Positions 24,193 through 33,173 of a stretch of 64,000 bases of DNA are shown here, piece after piece. Where the stretch lies: positions 38,699 through 102,698 of the forward strand of contig CAUAAZ010000005.1 of assembly GCA_958427145.1 (NCBI GenBank). Direction: 5' to 3'. This stretch comes from an uncultured Collinsella sp. GTDB lineage: Bacteria > Actinomycetota > Coriobacteriia > Coriobacteriales > Coriobacteriaceae. How positions within the stretch are numbered: position 1 is the first letter of the stretch; each line of letters opens with the position of its first letter. The notes under the pieces are model-generated. The model was not told the DNA's origin, ran no database searches, and saw only the letters and a program-made list of their open reading frames with translations. A program made the translations under genes and the position numbers.

Positions 24193-25596
24193 TTAGAAGT
24201 CGGCGTTGCCCACGGTGCGCGGGTGCGGCAGGACGTCGCGGATGTTGCCCACGCCGGTGAGGTACATCACCAAGCGCTCGAAGCCCAGGCCGTAGCCGGC
24301 GTGCTTGCAGGAACCGTAGCGGCGCAGGTCGAGGTAGTACTTGTACTGCTCGGGATTCATACCCAGGTCCTTGATGCGGGCCTCGAGCAGATCCAGGCGC
24401 TCCTCACGCTGGGAGCCGCCGATAATCTCGCCGATACCGGGAACCAAGCAGTCGGCGGCGGCGACGGTCTTGCCGTCCTCGTTCATGCGCATGTAGAAGG
24501 CCTTGATCTCGGCCGGGTAGTCGGTCACGAAGGTCGGGCGCTTAAAGTGCTCCTCGGTCAGGAAACGCTCGTGCTCGGTCTGCAGGTCGATGCCCCAGCT
24601 GACGGGATAGTCAAACTTGTGACCGGCGGCGACGGCCTGCTCCAGGATTTCGACGGCCTCGGTATAGGTGACGCGGGCAAAGTCGGAGTTTGCCACGTGG
24701 TTCAGGCGCTCGATCAGACCCTTGTCCACAAACTTGTTGAGCATATTGAGCTCGTCGGGGCAGGTTGCCATGACGTCCTTGAGGACATACTTGAGCATGG
24801 CCTCGGCGTTGTCCATGTAGTCGTTGAGGTCGGCGAAGGCCATTTCGGGTTCGATCATCCAAAACTCGGCGGCATGGCGCGTGGTGTTGGAGTTCTCGGC
24901 ACGGAAGGTGGGGCCAAAGGTGTACACGTCGCCAAAGGCCATGGCGAAGTTCTCGGCGTTGAGCTGGCCGGATACGGTAAGGCTCGCGTGCTTGCCAAAG
25001 AAGTCCTGGCTCCAGTCGACCTCACCGGCCTCGGTGAGGGGCGGGTTTTTGGGGTCGAGCGTGGTCACGCGGAACATCTCGCCGGCGCCCTCGCAGTCAC
25101 TCGTGGTGATGATGGGGGTGTTGACGTAGACAAAGCCCTGCTCCTGGAAGAAGCGGTGGATGGCGGCAGCCGCGACAGAGCGGATGCGGAACACGGCGCG
25201 GAACAGGTTGGTGCGCGGGCGCAGATGCTGCTGGGTGCGCAGGAACTCGACGGTTGCGCGCTTCTTCTGCAGCGGGTAATCCGGGGCGCTGACGCCCTCG
25301 ACCTCGATGGAGGTGGCAGAAAGCTCGAAAGGCTGGGGCGCATCGGGGGTCAGCTTGACGGTGCCGGTGCAAATGAGTGCGGCCGAGACGTTTTGATGGG
25401 CGATCTCGTCGTAGTTGTCGAGTGCCTCGCGGTTCATGACGACCTGCAGGTCGCGGAAGCAGCTGCCGTCGTTGAGCGTAACAAAGCCAAAGTTCTTCAT
25501 GTCGCGGACGGACTTGACCCAGCCGGCGACGGTGACGGTCTGGCCGCCGAGCGACTCGGCATCGGCATAGAGCTGCGCGATTTTGGTGCGGTTCAC
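24193..25596 (-). CDS. asnS: Asparaginyl-tRNA synthetase
   Basis: 467 residues from a GTG at 25596, preceded by GGGAGG at 4-5 bp; in-frame ATGs further upstream lie before or inside that site. It is a class IIb synthetase. The N-terminal OB fold (TVTVAGWVKSVRDMKNFGFV) binds the anticodon. Motif 2 is FRAENSNTTRHAAEFWMIEPEM and motif 3 is GLGFERLVMYLTG near the C-terminus. Its presence means tRNA-Asn is charged directly. Confidence 0.95.
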   Translation of the reverse strand: MNRTKIAQLYADAESLGGQTVTVAGWVKSVRDMKNFGFVTLNDGSCFRDLQVVMNREALDNYDEIAHQNVSAALICTGTVKLTPDAPQPFELSATSIEVEGVSAPDYPLQKKRATVEFLRTQQHLRPRTNLFRAVFRIRSVAAAAIHRFFQEQGFVYVNTPIITTSDCEGAGEMFRVTTLDPKNPPLTEAGEVDWSQDFFGKHASLTVSGQLNAENFAMAFGDVYTFGPTFRAENSNTTRHAAEFWMIEPEMAFADLNDYMDNAEAMLKYVLKDVMATCPDELNMLNKFVDKGLIERLNHVANSDFARVTYTEAVEILEQAVAAGHKFDYPVSWGIDLQTEHERFLTEEHFKRPTFVTDYPAEIKAFYMRMNEDGKTVAAADCLVPGIGEIIGGSQREERLDLLEARIKDLGMNPEQYKYYLDLRRYGSCKHAGYGLGFERLVMYLTGVGNIRDVLPHPRTVGNADF

Positions 25597-25703
25597 GTAT
25601 CCTCCCATAACGGTTGAATGATAGTTATCCATACAGTTCGATATTCTAGCAGCTCGGCTCATTTGGGCTATACAGATAAAGCATTGGCGGGATGGTTTTT
25701 CAA

Positions 25704-25740
25704 ACGAAAAGCGCCCGCGGCCAAATGGTCGCGGGCGCTT
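25704..25740 (-). terminator. Terminator after the EIIA gene
   Basis: AAGCGCCCGCG pairs with CGCGGGCGCTT; TTTTCGTTT follows on the minus strand. Confidence 0.8.
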
Positions 25741-25777
25741 GACGAGGTGCCTTTTGGCTGTGTGGCGCGGGGCCTGG

Positions 25778-26341
25778 CTACTTGGTCTTGGCAACCAGCA
25801 GCGGGTCGCCAAGCTTGACGAGCGGGTTGCCGCCGATAAGCGTTCCAGACTCGCCGACATGGTCGATGCTCTTAAGACGATCGAGCTCGGAGACGATGAC
25901 GGTCACGATGTCCTCGTGACCAGCGGCCTTAATGGCCTCGCGGTCGAAGCTGATGAGCGGCTGGCCTGCCTTGACCACATCGCCCATCTCGACAAAGCGG
26001 GCAAAACCCTTGCCGTTCATTTCCACGGTGCCCAGGCCAACATGGATGAACACGCGCAGGCCGTCCTCGGTGATCATGCCGATGGAGTGGTTGGTGACAG
26101 TGGTGGCACCGATGCGGCCGTTGGCGGGCGCATAGATGGTGCCGGTAATGGGCTCGATGCCATAGCCCTGGCCAAGCATGCCCGAGGCGATCGTCTCGTC
26201 GGGAACCTCGTTCAGGTTGACGAGCACGCCGTTGACGGGGGCGTAGATGACGCCTTCGCGGGTAGCGAAGCTTGCTGCGGGCGGAACGGACGCCTCGCCG
26301 GTCGAGGTGAAGGTGGACTTAAGCGAATCGAGCAGACCCAT
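25778..26341 (-). CDS. PTS EIIA, glucose (Crr) family
   Basis: 187 residues from the ATG at 26341, GGAGG upstream. The family core is clear: IYAPVNGVLVNLNEVPDETIAS, TNHSIGM with the auxiliary His, and IHVGLGTVEMNGKGF whose His receives phosphate from HPr. An extra about 30 residues at the N-terminus resemble a linker. As a stand-alone EIIA it can serve EIIBC proteins lacking this domain, such as the EIIC near the end of this window, and may regulate other transporters. A palindrome GAAACGTTTC lies 48 bp upstream. Confidence 0.9.
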   Translation of the reverse strand: MGLLDSLKSTFTSTGEASVPPAASFATREGVIYAPVNGVLVNLNEVPDETIASGMLGQGYGIEPITGTIYAPANGRIGATTVTNHSIGMITEDGLRVFIHVGLGTVEMNGKGFARFVEMGDVVKAGQPLISFDREAIKAAGHEDIVTVIVSELDRLKSIDHVGESGTLIGGNPLVKLGDPLLVAKTK

Positions 26342-26387
26342 AGTTGCCTCCAACTTAAATAGGCGCATATCGCGCGTTTGGTTTGCC

Positions 26388-26399
26388 GGAAACGTTTCA
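26388..26399 (-). promoter_or_regulatory. cre/LacI-type operator-like palindrome upstream of EIIA
   Basis: GAAACGTTTC (26389-26398) is a perfect palindrome resembling a catabolite response element or LacI-family operator. It lies between the divergent EIIA and esterase genes, so it could affect either. Confidence 0.45.
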
Positions 26400-26584
26400 C
26401 ATGTGTTTCGCGGCTTGGTCAACGCCCCTATTCTACGCTGCTCAACGATACCTCTGAACTGGGATTATGTGATATATCAGTTGAAGGGAAACTTATTGCC
26501 GGAGTGTTTCTGCGCCACGGGTTCAAGTGGGGTACGCTTGAAGGCGAAAAACAAGGGCGCATAATTTGCGCGAAGGGAGCACAT

Positions 26585-27484
26585 ATGATTGTCGAGAACC
26601 ATGCGCTGTGGGGCGAGGAGCCGACTGAGGATTATCCGGCGACGTTTACGTATTTGGGTGCCGAGCCGCTGCCCGATAAACCGAATGGCCGCCGCCCCGC
26701 GGTGATCATCTGCGGCGGAGGCGGGTTTACGCATATCGCTCCGCACGAGCAGGACCCGGTGGCGTTTGCATTTTTGGATCGCGGCTACCAGGCCTTTGTG
26801 CTCAACTATGTCACGAGTTCTACGGGTGACGTGAGCTTTCCGCACCCCCAGGCAGATCTTGCCAAGATGGTCGCCACGGTGCGCGCCAACGCCGACGAGT
26901 GGCATGTCGATCCTAAGCGCGTGTGCGTCGTGGGCTTTTCTGCTGGCGGCATGATTTGCGCCTCGCTGGCAACACAGTGGAAGACCGGCCCCTTCGCGGC
27001 ACTTGCCGGGGCGCGTCCGGACGACATTCGTCCCGATGCCGTGGTGCTGGGCTATCCATTGCTCGACTTTGCCTATGTGCGTGACATGCAGACGCGCGAT
27101 CCGCGCATTGACTTGCGTGTGCCCAAGACGGGCGGCAAGACGGGGCGCGATTTGCTCAACGACTACCTGTCGATGGTGACGGGCGGCGAGGCAACTGACG
27201 AGCATTTGGCCGATATCTGCCCCACCACGCATGTTTCGCGTCAGATGCCACCGACCTTTGTGTGGGGCGTGTCCGACGACAAGACGGCGCCGATCGCGCA
27301 GGTCTACCCGTTTGCGCAGCGCATGGCCGAGGAGGGCGTTGCATGCGAGATGCACGTCTTCGACCAGGGCGGTCACGGCCTTTCGCTCGGCAACGCCAAC
27401 ACCGCGGTCGACAACGAGGACAAGCAGGTGGCAGTCCGTCCCTGGATTCGCCTAGCCTTCCGCTTTCTGGAGCGCCATCTGTAA
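26585..27484 (+). CDS. Alpha/beta hydrolase, acetyl-esterase/xylanase-like
   Basis: 299 residues from the ATG at 26585 (GAAGGGAG upstream); the longer frame covers the intergenic region. The oxyanion-region GGGGF (about 44-48), nucleophile elbow GFSAGG (about 118-123), acid SDDKTAP and His in GGHGLS give a full triad in a BD-FAE/Aes-like hydrolase. It has no signal peptide, so it acts inside the cell, perhaps deacetylating sugars brought in by a PTS. The substrate is not predictable. Confidence 0.8.
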   Translation: MIVENHALWGEEPTEDYPATFTYLGAEPLPDKPNGRRPAVIICGGGGFTHIAPHEQDPVAFAFLDRGYQAFVLNYVTSSTGDVSFPHPQADLAKMVATVRANADEWHVDPKRVCVVGFSAGGMICASLATQWKTGPFAALAGARPDDIRPDAVVLGYPLLDFAYVRDMQTRDPRIDLRVPKTGGKTGRDLLNDYLSMVTGGEATDEHLADICPTTHVSRQMPPTFVWGVSDDKTAPIAQVYPFAQRMAEEGVACEMHVFDQGGHGLSLGNANTAVDNEDKQVAVRPWIRLAFRFLERHL

Positions 27485-27513
27485 GAGTCCCGGCATCCAA
27501 GCCCTTCAATAAC

Positions 27514-27576
27514 TTGCGGTGAAATAGTTCCGATCTGGGGCATCAACCAGCCCATCCAGGAACTATTCCACCGCAA
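27514..27576. repeat. Hairpin repeat with TTGCGGTGAAATA arm, copy 1
   Basis: TTGCGGTGAAATAGTTCC (27514-27531) pairs with 27559-27576 with one mismatch. A second member of the same family lies at 31657-31721. Confidence 0.7.
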
Positions 27577-27598
27577 CTTCGTTTTTGATGCCCCGCCC

Positions 27599-27797
27599 GG
27601 AAACTGCGCCCCAGTTTTGCCTTTCAAGGTGGGACGCAGTTTCCCATAGGGCCTCGACTGGGAAAGCGCGTCCCGTTTCGAGCGGGGATTCCGGGATGCA
27701 TTTTCCGTAAGAGGCCTGTTTGGGAAACCATATCCCGTATCGAGCCGGAATTCTGGGATGTAGTTTCCCCGAGAGGCCTCATCGGGAAACTATGGCC
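27599..27797. repeat. Tandem palindromic repeats, 62-bp period, 3.2 copies
   Basis: GGAAA starts recur at 27599, 27661, 27723 and 27785, exactly 62 bp apart. Each full unit is an imperfect hairpin of about 45 nt (GGAAAC...CCC ... GGG...GTTTCC) followed by a spacer containing GGCCT. The rest of the gap up to the feoAB start at 27958 has no recognisable gene. Confidence 0.75.
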
Positions 27798-27957
27798 CTG
27801 AACTCTCCTGCCTGTCCCCATTGCGCCAATTTGCTGATTGAACATCGTTGCATGTTCGCGCTATCATGCATGGTTAAAATTGGTTAGCCATGGCAAACGG
27901 TTAGCCTTGGTGAACATAAATACAACGCCCTGTGGGCGCCGGGGGAGGAACACGGAC

Positions 27958-30318
27958 GTGAAGCTCGATACACTCGAGATTGGAAAGGACGCCGTTGTCG
28001 CATCGGTGGCATCGGACGATCAGGCACTCCGACAGCATATTTTGGACATGGGTCTAACGCCGGGCACCGAAGTCACCATGATGAAGTACGCCCCCATGGG
28101 TGACCCGCTCGAGATCCGCCTGCGTGGCTACGAGTTGACACTGCGTAAGGACGATGCCGCTCGCATCGAGCTCGTGGGTATTCACGACACCGATACAGGT
28201 CCGCGCGCTAACGCCGCAATCGGCACGACGGAGCATCCGGCCCTGGGCGAGGGGACGTATTCGCCCCGTGCGGCAAAGACGGCCGTGCCAGAGGGCGCGC
28301 CGCTGCACTTTGCCCTCGCCGGCAACCAAAACTGCGGCAAGACCACGTTATTCAACCAGCTGACGGGCTCCAACCAGCACGTCGGTAACTTTCCCGGCGT
28401 GACGGTCGACCGCAAAGATGGCACCATCCGTAACCATCCCGAGGCGAGCGTTACCGACCTGCCCGGCATTTACTCCCTGTCGCCGTACACAGGCGAGGAG
28501 GTCGTGAGCCGTCAGTTCATCCTCGACGAGCGTCCGGACGCCATCATCGACATCATTGACGCCACCAACATCGAGCGCAACCTGTACCTGACACTGCAGC
28601 TCATGGAGCTTGACCGTCCTATGGTCATCGCGCTCAACATGATGGACGAGGTGACCGCCAACGGCGGCGCCGTAGACGTCAACTTGCTCGAGAGCCTGTT
28701 GGGCGTGCCCGTTGTCCCCATTAGCGCCGCCCGCAACGAGGGCATCGGCGAGCTGGTGGACCACGCCCTGCACGTGGCGCGGTTCCGCGAGCGCCCCGGT
28801 CGCCTGGACTTTTGCGCGCCCGACGGTCCGGACGGCGGTGCGCTGCATCGCTGCATCCACGGTATTGCTAACCTGATCGAGGACCATGCCGTGACGGCGC
28901 ACATCCCGGTGCGCTTTGCGGCGACCAAGCTGGTCGAGGGCGACGAGCTGGTGACCGAGGCGCTTCACCTGGATCGCAATGAGCTCGACGCTATCGAGCA
29001 CATCATCACCCAGATGGAGGGCGAGGCCGGCACCGACCGCCTATCTGCGCTGGCCGATATGCGTTTTAGCTTTATCGGCGACGTGTGCGGGCGTTGCGTC
29101 GTCAAGCCGCACGAGAGCCGCGAGCACGTGCGCTCCGTCAAGATTGACCGCATCCTGACAGGTCGTTACACAGCCATTCCGGCGTTTCTGGTGATCATGG
29201 GCCTCGTCTTTTGGCTGACGTTTGGCGTGATCGGCGCGGCGTTGCAGGGACTCATGGAGGACGGTATCGCTGCCATCATCGCCTCGGCCGATGCGGGCCT
29301 CAAGGCGTTCGGTACCAACGACGTGGTGCGCTCGCTGGCTGTCGACGGCGTGCTTACGGGCGTGGGCAGTGTGCTGACCTTCCTGCCGATTATCGTCGTG
29401 CTCTTTTTGTTCCTCTCCATTCTGGAAGACTCCGGATACATGGCGCGCGTGGCCTTTGTCATGGATAAGGTGTTGCGTCGCTTTGGCCTGTCGGGCCGCA
29501 GCTTCGTGCCCATGCTCGTCGGCTTTGGCTGCACCGTGCCAGCTATCATGTCGACCCGTACGCTCCCATCCGAGCACGACCGCAAGATGACTGTCATGCT
29601 CACGCCGTTTATGAGCTGCTCAGCCAAGCTGCCGGTTTACGGCTTGCTGTGCGGGGCGTTTTTCCCGCAGGCGACGGTTCCCGCCATGGTCTCGCTCTAT
29701 CTGATCGGTATCGTGGTCGGCTGCGTCGCGGCTTTGGTGCTCAACCGCACGGCATTTAAGGGCGACCCGGTGCCGTTTATCATGGAGCTCCCCAATTACC
29801 GCCTGCCGAGCGTCAAGACGACGGTGATGCTGGCATGGGATAAGGCCAAGGACTTCATCACCAAGGCCTTTACCATTATCTTTGCCGCGACCGTGGTCAT
29901 CTGGTTCCTTCAGACGTTCGACATCCGCTTTAACGTGGTCGCCGACCAGTCGCAAAGCCTGCTTGCCGGTCTGGGTAGCATCATCGCGCCGGTGTTGGCC
30001 CCGCTCGGCTTTGGCGACTGGCGCGCCTCGACGGCGCTCGTCACGGGGCTCATTGCCAAGGAGAGCGTCATCTCGACGCTCACGGTGCTTTTGGGCGCAA
30101 CGTCGCCCGCGGCGCTGTCGACCATGTTTTCGCCGTTTACCGCCTACGTGTTCTTGGTCTTTACGTTGCTGTACCCGCCTTGTGTGGCGGCAATCGGCGC
30201 CGTCAAGAGCGAGTTGGGCGCGCGCTATGCCGTGGCCGTATTCGCGTTTCAGGTCGCCGTTGCCTGGATCGTGGCGTTTGTCGTGCATTCGGCGGGCATA
30301 TTGCTGGGGTTGGCTTAG
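27958..30318 (+). CDS. feoB: Ferrous iron transporter, FeoA-FeoB fusion
   Basis: 786 residues from a GTG at 27958 after GGGGGAGGAA. Residues 1-73 are a FeoA SH3-like domain (ILDMGLTPGTEVTMMKYAPMGDP). A linker (75-115) leads to the FeoB G domain: GNQNCGKTT (122-130), DLPGIYSLSP and NMMDE. About eight transmembrane helices follow from residue about 405, with the two Gate motifs containing FGCTVPAIMSTR and FMSCSAKLPVY. It imports Fe2+. Fusing FeoA to FeoB makes the accessory subunit stoichiometric. No separate feoC is present. Confidence 0.93.
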   Translation: MKLDTLEIGKDAVVASVASDDQALRQHILDMGLTPGTEVTMMKYAPMGDPLEIRLRGYELTLRKDDAARIELVGIHDTDTGPRANAAIGTTEHPALGEGTYSPRAAKTAVPEGAPLHFALAGNQNCGKTTLFNQLTGSNQHVGNFPGVTVDRKDGTIRNHPEASVTDLPGIYSLSPYTGEEVVSRQFILDERPDAIIDIIDATNIERNLYLTLQLMELDRPMVIALNMMDEVTANGGAVDVNLLESLLGVPVVPISAARNEGIGELVDHALHVARFRERPGRLDFCAPDGPDGGALHRCIHGIANLIEDHAVTAHIPVRFAATKLVEGDELVTEALHLDRNELDAIEHIITQMEGEAGTDRLSALADMRFSFIGDVCGRCVVKPHESREHVRSVKIDRILTGRYTAIPAFLVIMGLVFWLTFGVIGAALQGLMEDGIAAIIASADAGLKAFGTNDVVRSLAVDGVLTGVGSVLTFLPIIVVLFLFLSILEDSGYMARVAFVMDKVLRRFGLSGRSFVPMLVGFGCTVPAIMSTRTLPSEHDRKMTVMLTPFMSCSAKLPVYGLLCGAFFPQATVPAMVSLYLIGIVVGCVAALVLNRTAFKGDPVPFIMELPNYRLPSVKTTVMLAWDKAKDFITKAFTIIFAATVVIWFLQTFDIRFNVVADQSQSLLAGLGSIIAPVLAPLGFGDWRASTALVTGLIAKESVISTLTVLLGATSPAALSTMFSPFTAYVFLVFTLLYPPCVAAIGAVKSELGARYAVAVFAFQVAVAWIVAFVVHSAGILLGLA

Positions 30319-30360
30319 TTATGAATTGACGGCGCAACCTCTGTGTATCGAATTGTTTTC

Positions 30361-30392
30361 GGCCCCGCATCTGTACTGACGAATGCGGGGCC
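30361..30392 (+). terminator. Terminator-like hairpin after feoAB
   Basis: A perfect 10-bp stem GGCCCCGCAT / ATGCGGGGCC; the following sequence (GTTGCTAT) is only weakly T-rich. Confidence 0.6.
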
Positions 30393-30405
30393 GTTGCTAT
30401 ATAAT
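30376..30405 (+). promoter_or_regulatory. Putative promoter of the MFS gene
   Basis: CTGACG, 18-bp spacer, TATAAT (30400-30405), 38 bp before the start codon. The -35 lies in the loop of the preceding hairpin. Confidence 0.5.
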
Positions 30406-30442
30406 CGCCCACCGCCCAAGACAATCGGAGAGGTTTTCCTAT

Positions 30443-31639
30443 ATGGCTCAAACAAAGCAAGGTGGTATCGCACTCAGGCAGTGGCTCCCGCTCATCGGGC
30501 TCACCTGCTGCGCGTTCGTGTTCAACACGTCGGAGTTCATGCCCATCGGCCTGCTGACCGACATCGCTGCATCGTTTTCGCTCACCGAGGCCCAAGCTGG
30601 CATCATGATCTCGGTCTATGCCTGGGGCGTCATGCTGCTGTCGCTGCCGCTCATGGTGTTCGCCTCGCGCTTTGAGTTCAAGCGGATGCTGCTGGGCGTG
30701 CTGGCCGTGTTCTCGCTCGGTCAGTTCCTGTCCGCTGTGGCGCCGACCTATCCCATCCTGGTCTGCGCGCGCCTGGTGGTCGCTTGCGCACATGCCGTGT
30801 TCTGGTCAGTCGCCTCGATTATGGCCTCGCGCCTGGTCGACACTCGCCACGGCGCGCTCGCCATCAGCATGATCGCCACGGGCTCGTCCATCGCGCAGAT
30901 CTTTGGCCTGCCTCTCGGTCGCGCCATTGGCTTGGCCGTGGGCTGGCGCATGACGTTTGCCGTGGTCGGGGGCCTCTCAGCCATCGCGGTCGTCTACCAG
31001 GCAGCGGTGTTCCCGGCCATGCCGGCGGGTGAGCGCTTTACCGTCAAACAGCTGCCCGAGCTGCTCAAGAACCCGCTCCTCATCGCGCTCTACGCAGTCA
31101 CGGTCTTCATGGCGACCGGCTATTACGCAAGCTACAGCTATATCGAGCCCTTCCTGGCGCAGGTCGCGCACGTCGATGCGGGCGCCATCACCATGACGCT
31201 GACGGCGTTTGGCTGTTCCGGCTTGGTGGGCAGCTGGCTGTTCAGCCGCCTGTTCGACGGGCACCGTTTTCCGTTCCTTGCTATCACGCTCTCCGGCGTG
31301 CCGGTGGCCCTGCTGCTCATGGGGCCGGCCGCATCGTCGCTCGTGACAGTGCTTGCCGTCTGCGCACTGTGGGGTTGCTGCGCCACGGCCTTTAACGTGG
31401 CGTTTCAGGCCGAGCTCATCAAGCACACGCCGGCAGATTCGTCGGCCGTTGCCATGTCGATTTTCTCGGGCCTGTTCAACCTCGGTATCGGCACGGGTAC
31501 CGCGATCGGCGGAGCCGTGGTTTCGGGTCCCGGTATCGCCTGGATCGGCTTCGCGGGCGGTGCGATCGCTGCCGTGGGCGTCATCCTCGCCATCACGGTG
31601 ATGTTCCCAGCCATACGCCGCGCAAAGCCCGTCGCCTAG
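30443..31639 (+). CDS. Major facilitator superfamily exporter (sugar efflux/AraJ-like)
   Basis: 398 residues from the ATG at 30443 (GGAGAGG upstream), with 12 predicted transmembrane helices. The N-terminal segment NTSEFMPIGLLTDIAASFSLTEAQAG is characteristic of the SotB/AraJ/YdhP branch of drug and sugar exporters. The loop 2 motif ASRFEFKRM is a weak version of MFS motif A. The substrate is unknown; sugars, arabinose-like compounds or drugs are possible. Confidence 0.82.
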   Translation: MAQTKQGGIALRQWLPLIGLTCCAFVFNTSEFMPIGLLTDIAASFSLTEAQAGIMISVYAWGVMLLSLPLMVFASRFEFKRMLLGVLAVFSLGQFLSAVAPTYPILVCARLVVACAHAVFWSVASIMASRLVDTRHGALAISMIATGSSIAQIFGLPLGRAIGLAVGWRMTFAVVGGLSAIAVVYQAAVFPAMPAGERFTVKQLPELLKNPLLIALYAVTVFMATGYYASYSYIEPFLAQVAHVDAGAITMTLTAFGCSGLVGSWLFSRLFDGHRFPFLAITLSGVPVALLLMGPAASSLVTVLAVCALWGCCATAFNVAFQAELIKHTPADSSAVAMSIFSGLFNLGIGTGTAIGGAVVSGPGIAWIGFAGGAIAAVGVILAITVMFPAIRRAKPVA

Positions 31640-31656
31640 CCACATCCTCCTCATCA

Positions 31657-31721
31657 GTTGCGGTGAAATACGGACTGCTGGGCCCAATAAACCCGGCAAA
31701 CAGTCCCTATTGCACCGCAAC
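31657..31721. repeat. Hairpin repeat with GTTGCGGTGAAATA arm, copy 2
   Basis: GTTGCGGTG (31657-31665) pairs with CACCGCAAC (31713-31721); an inner stem GGACTG / CAGTCC continues it. The loop GGG...CCC resembles copy 1. It lies between two genes in the same direction. Confidence 0.7.
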
Positions 31722-31793
31722 TTATTTTGGGGGAGGGGATACAAGCTGGGCATACAATGGATGTCGTTGTGTTGAGCTTACCGGGAGGTTGCT

Positions 31794-33170
31794 ATGTGGG
31801 CATACGAGACGACGTTCTATCAGGTCTATCCGCTGGGCTTTTGCGGAGCTCCGCGCGAAAACGCCGCCCCCGTTGCCGAGGATGAGCTCGCCCAGGCCGC
31901 CGATGTCGAACCCAACCCCGATGCTCCTATCATGAAGATTGCCCAATGGGCCGACTACCTGCAAAAACTCGGCGTTGGCGCTGTGCTCATCAACCCGCCG
32001 CTCGAGTCCGATAGTCACGGCTACGATACACGCAGCCTGCGCCATATCGACCGTCGCCTGGGTGGGGACGCCGACTTTGCCGCCGTGTGCGACACACTGC
32101 ATGCTCACAGCATCCGCGTGGTGCTCGACGCCGTCTTCAACCACGTCGGCCGCGGCTTTTGGGCCTTCCGCGATGTGCAGGAGCGTAAGTGGGACTCGCC
32201 GTACAAGGACTGGTTCCACATTAGCTTTGATGGCGACTCCTGCTACGGCGACGGCTTTTGGTACGAGGGTTGGGAAGGCCATTTTGAGCTCGTGAAGCTC
32301 AACTTGCAAAACCCTGCCGTGGTCGATTACCTGCTAGAGTCCGTGCACCGCTGGGCCGAGGTCTTTGGCGTCGACGGCCTGCGCCTGGACGTTGCCTATA
32401 TGCTCGACCGCGACTTCATGCGTCGTCTGCATAGCTTCGCCCGTGAGCTCAAGCCCGACTTCGTGCTGATCGGCGAGACGCTCCACGGCGACTACAACCA
32501 GATCGTCAACGACGAGATGCTCGACTCCTGCACCAACTACGAGTGTTACAAGGGCCTGTACTCCAGCTTTAACTCGGTCAACATGTTCGAGATTGCGCAC
32601 TCGCTGCACCGTCAGTTTGGCGGCGACCCCTGGTGCATCTACCGCGGCAAGCACCTGCTGTCGTTTGTCGACAACCACGACGTGCCGCGACTGGCAAGCA
32701 TCCTCACTGACAAGTCGTGCCTGCGTCCCGCCTATGGCATGCTCTTTGGCATGCCGGGCATCCCGTGCGTCTACTATGGCAGCGAGTGGGGAATTGCTGG
32801 CGAAAAGGGCGGCCCCGATGGCGACTGGGCGCTGCGCCCTGCGCTCGATGAACCTGCGCCCAACGAACTGACGGCGTTCATCACGCAGCTCGCACACCTT
32901 CGTTCGGCCGACGACGCGGCGGCCCGTGCTCTCAACTACGGTGCCTATCGCAATGTGGTGATTCAGAACAAGCAGCTGCTGTTCGAGCGCGCCTGCGACG
33001 ACGCGACGGTGCTCGTGGCGGTGAACGCCGTGGACGAGCCTTACACCTTTGGCGCCGGCGAGCTCAACGGCTCCTTTGTAGATTTGCTTGCCGACGGCGT
33101 GCCCACGGTCGAGCTGGCGGGCTCTCTTGAGCTTGCGCCCTACGAGGTACGCTATCTGTTGAGGGCCTAG
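31794..33170 (+). CDS. Glycoside hydrolase family 13 (cyclomaltodextrinase-like)
   Basis: 458 residues, cytosolic (no signal peptide). GH13 regions are intact: DAVFNHVG (region I, about 112-119), GLRLDVAYM with the nucleophile Asp (region II, about 195-203), LIGETLHG with the acid/base Glu (region III), and FVDNHDVPR (region IV). The short N-terminus (MWAYETTFYQVYPLGF) and compact size fit the neopullulanase/cyclomaltodextrinase group that trims maltodextrins. RBS GGGAGG precedes the ATG. It starts 154 bp after the MFS exporter. Confidence 0.88.
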   Translation: MWAYETTFYQVYPLGFCGAPRENAAPVAEDELAQAADVEPNPDAPIMKIAQWADYLQKLGVGAVLINPPLESDSHGYDTRSLRHIDRRLGGDADFAAVCDTLHAHSIRVVLDAVFNHVGRGFWAFRDVQERKWDSPYKDWFHISFDGDSCYGDGFWYEGWEGHFELVKLNLQNPAVVDYLLESVHRWAEVFGVDGLRLDVAYMLDRDFMRRLHSFARELKPDFVLIGETLHGDYNQIVNDEMLDSCTNYECYKGLYSSFNSVNMFEIAHSLHRQFGGDPWCIYRGKHLLSFVDNHDVPRLASILTDKSCLRPAYGMLFGMPGIPCVYYGSEWGIAGEKGGPDGDWALRPALDEPAPNELTAFITQLAHLRSADDAAARALNYGAYRNVVIQNKQLLFERACDDATVLVAVNAVDEPYTFGAGELNGSFVDLLADGVPTVELAGSLELAPYEVRYLLRA

Positions 33171-33173
33171 GCC

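Noticed and set aside
24193..25860. 88-residue upstream extension of AsnS
   Set aside because: The extension crosses an intergenic region; the GTG at 25596 has a strong ribosome site and gives the usual protein length.
27599..27797. Tandem array considered as a CRISPR
   Set aside because: Units are degenerate hairpins without identical repeats or unique spacers of fixed length, and no cas gene is nearby.
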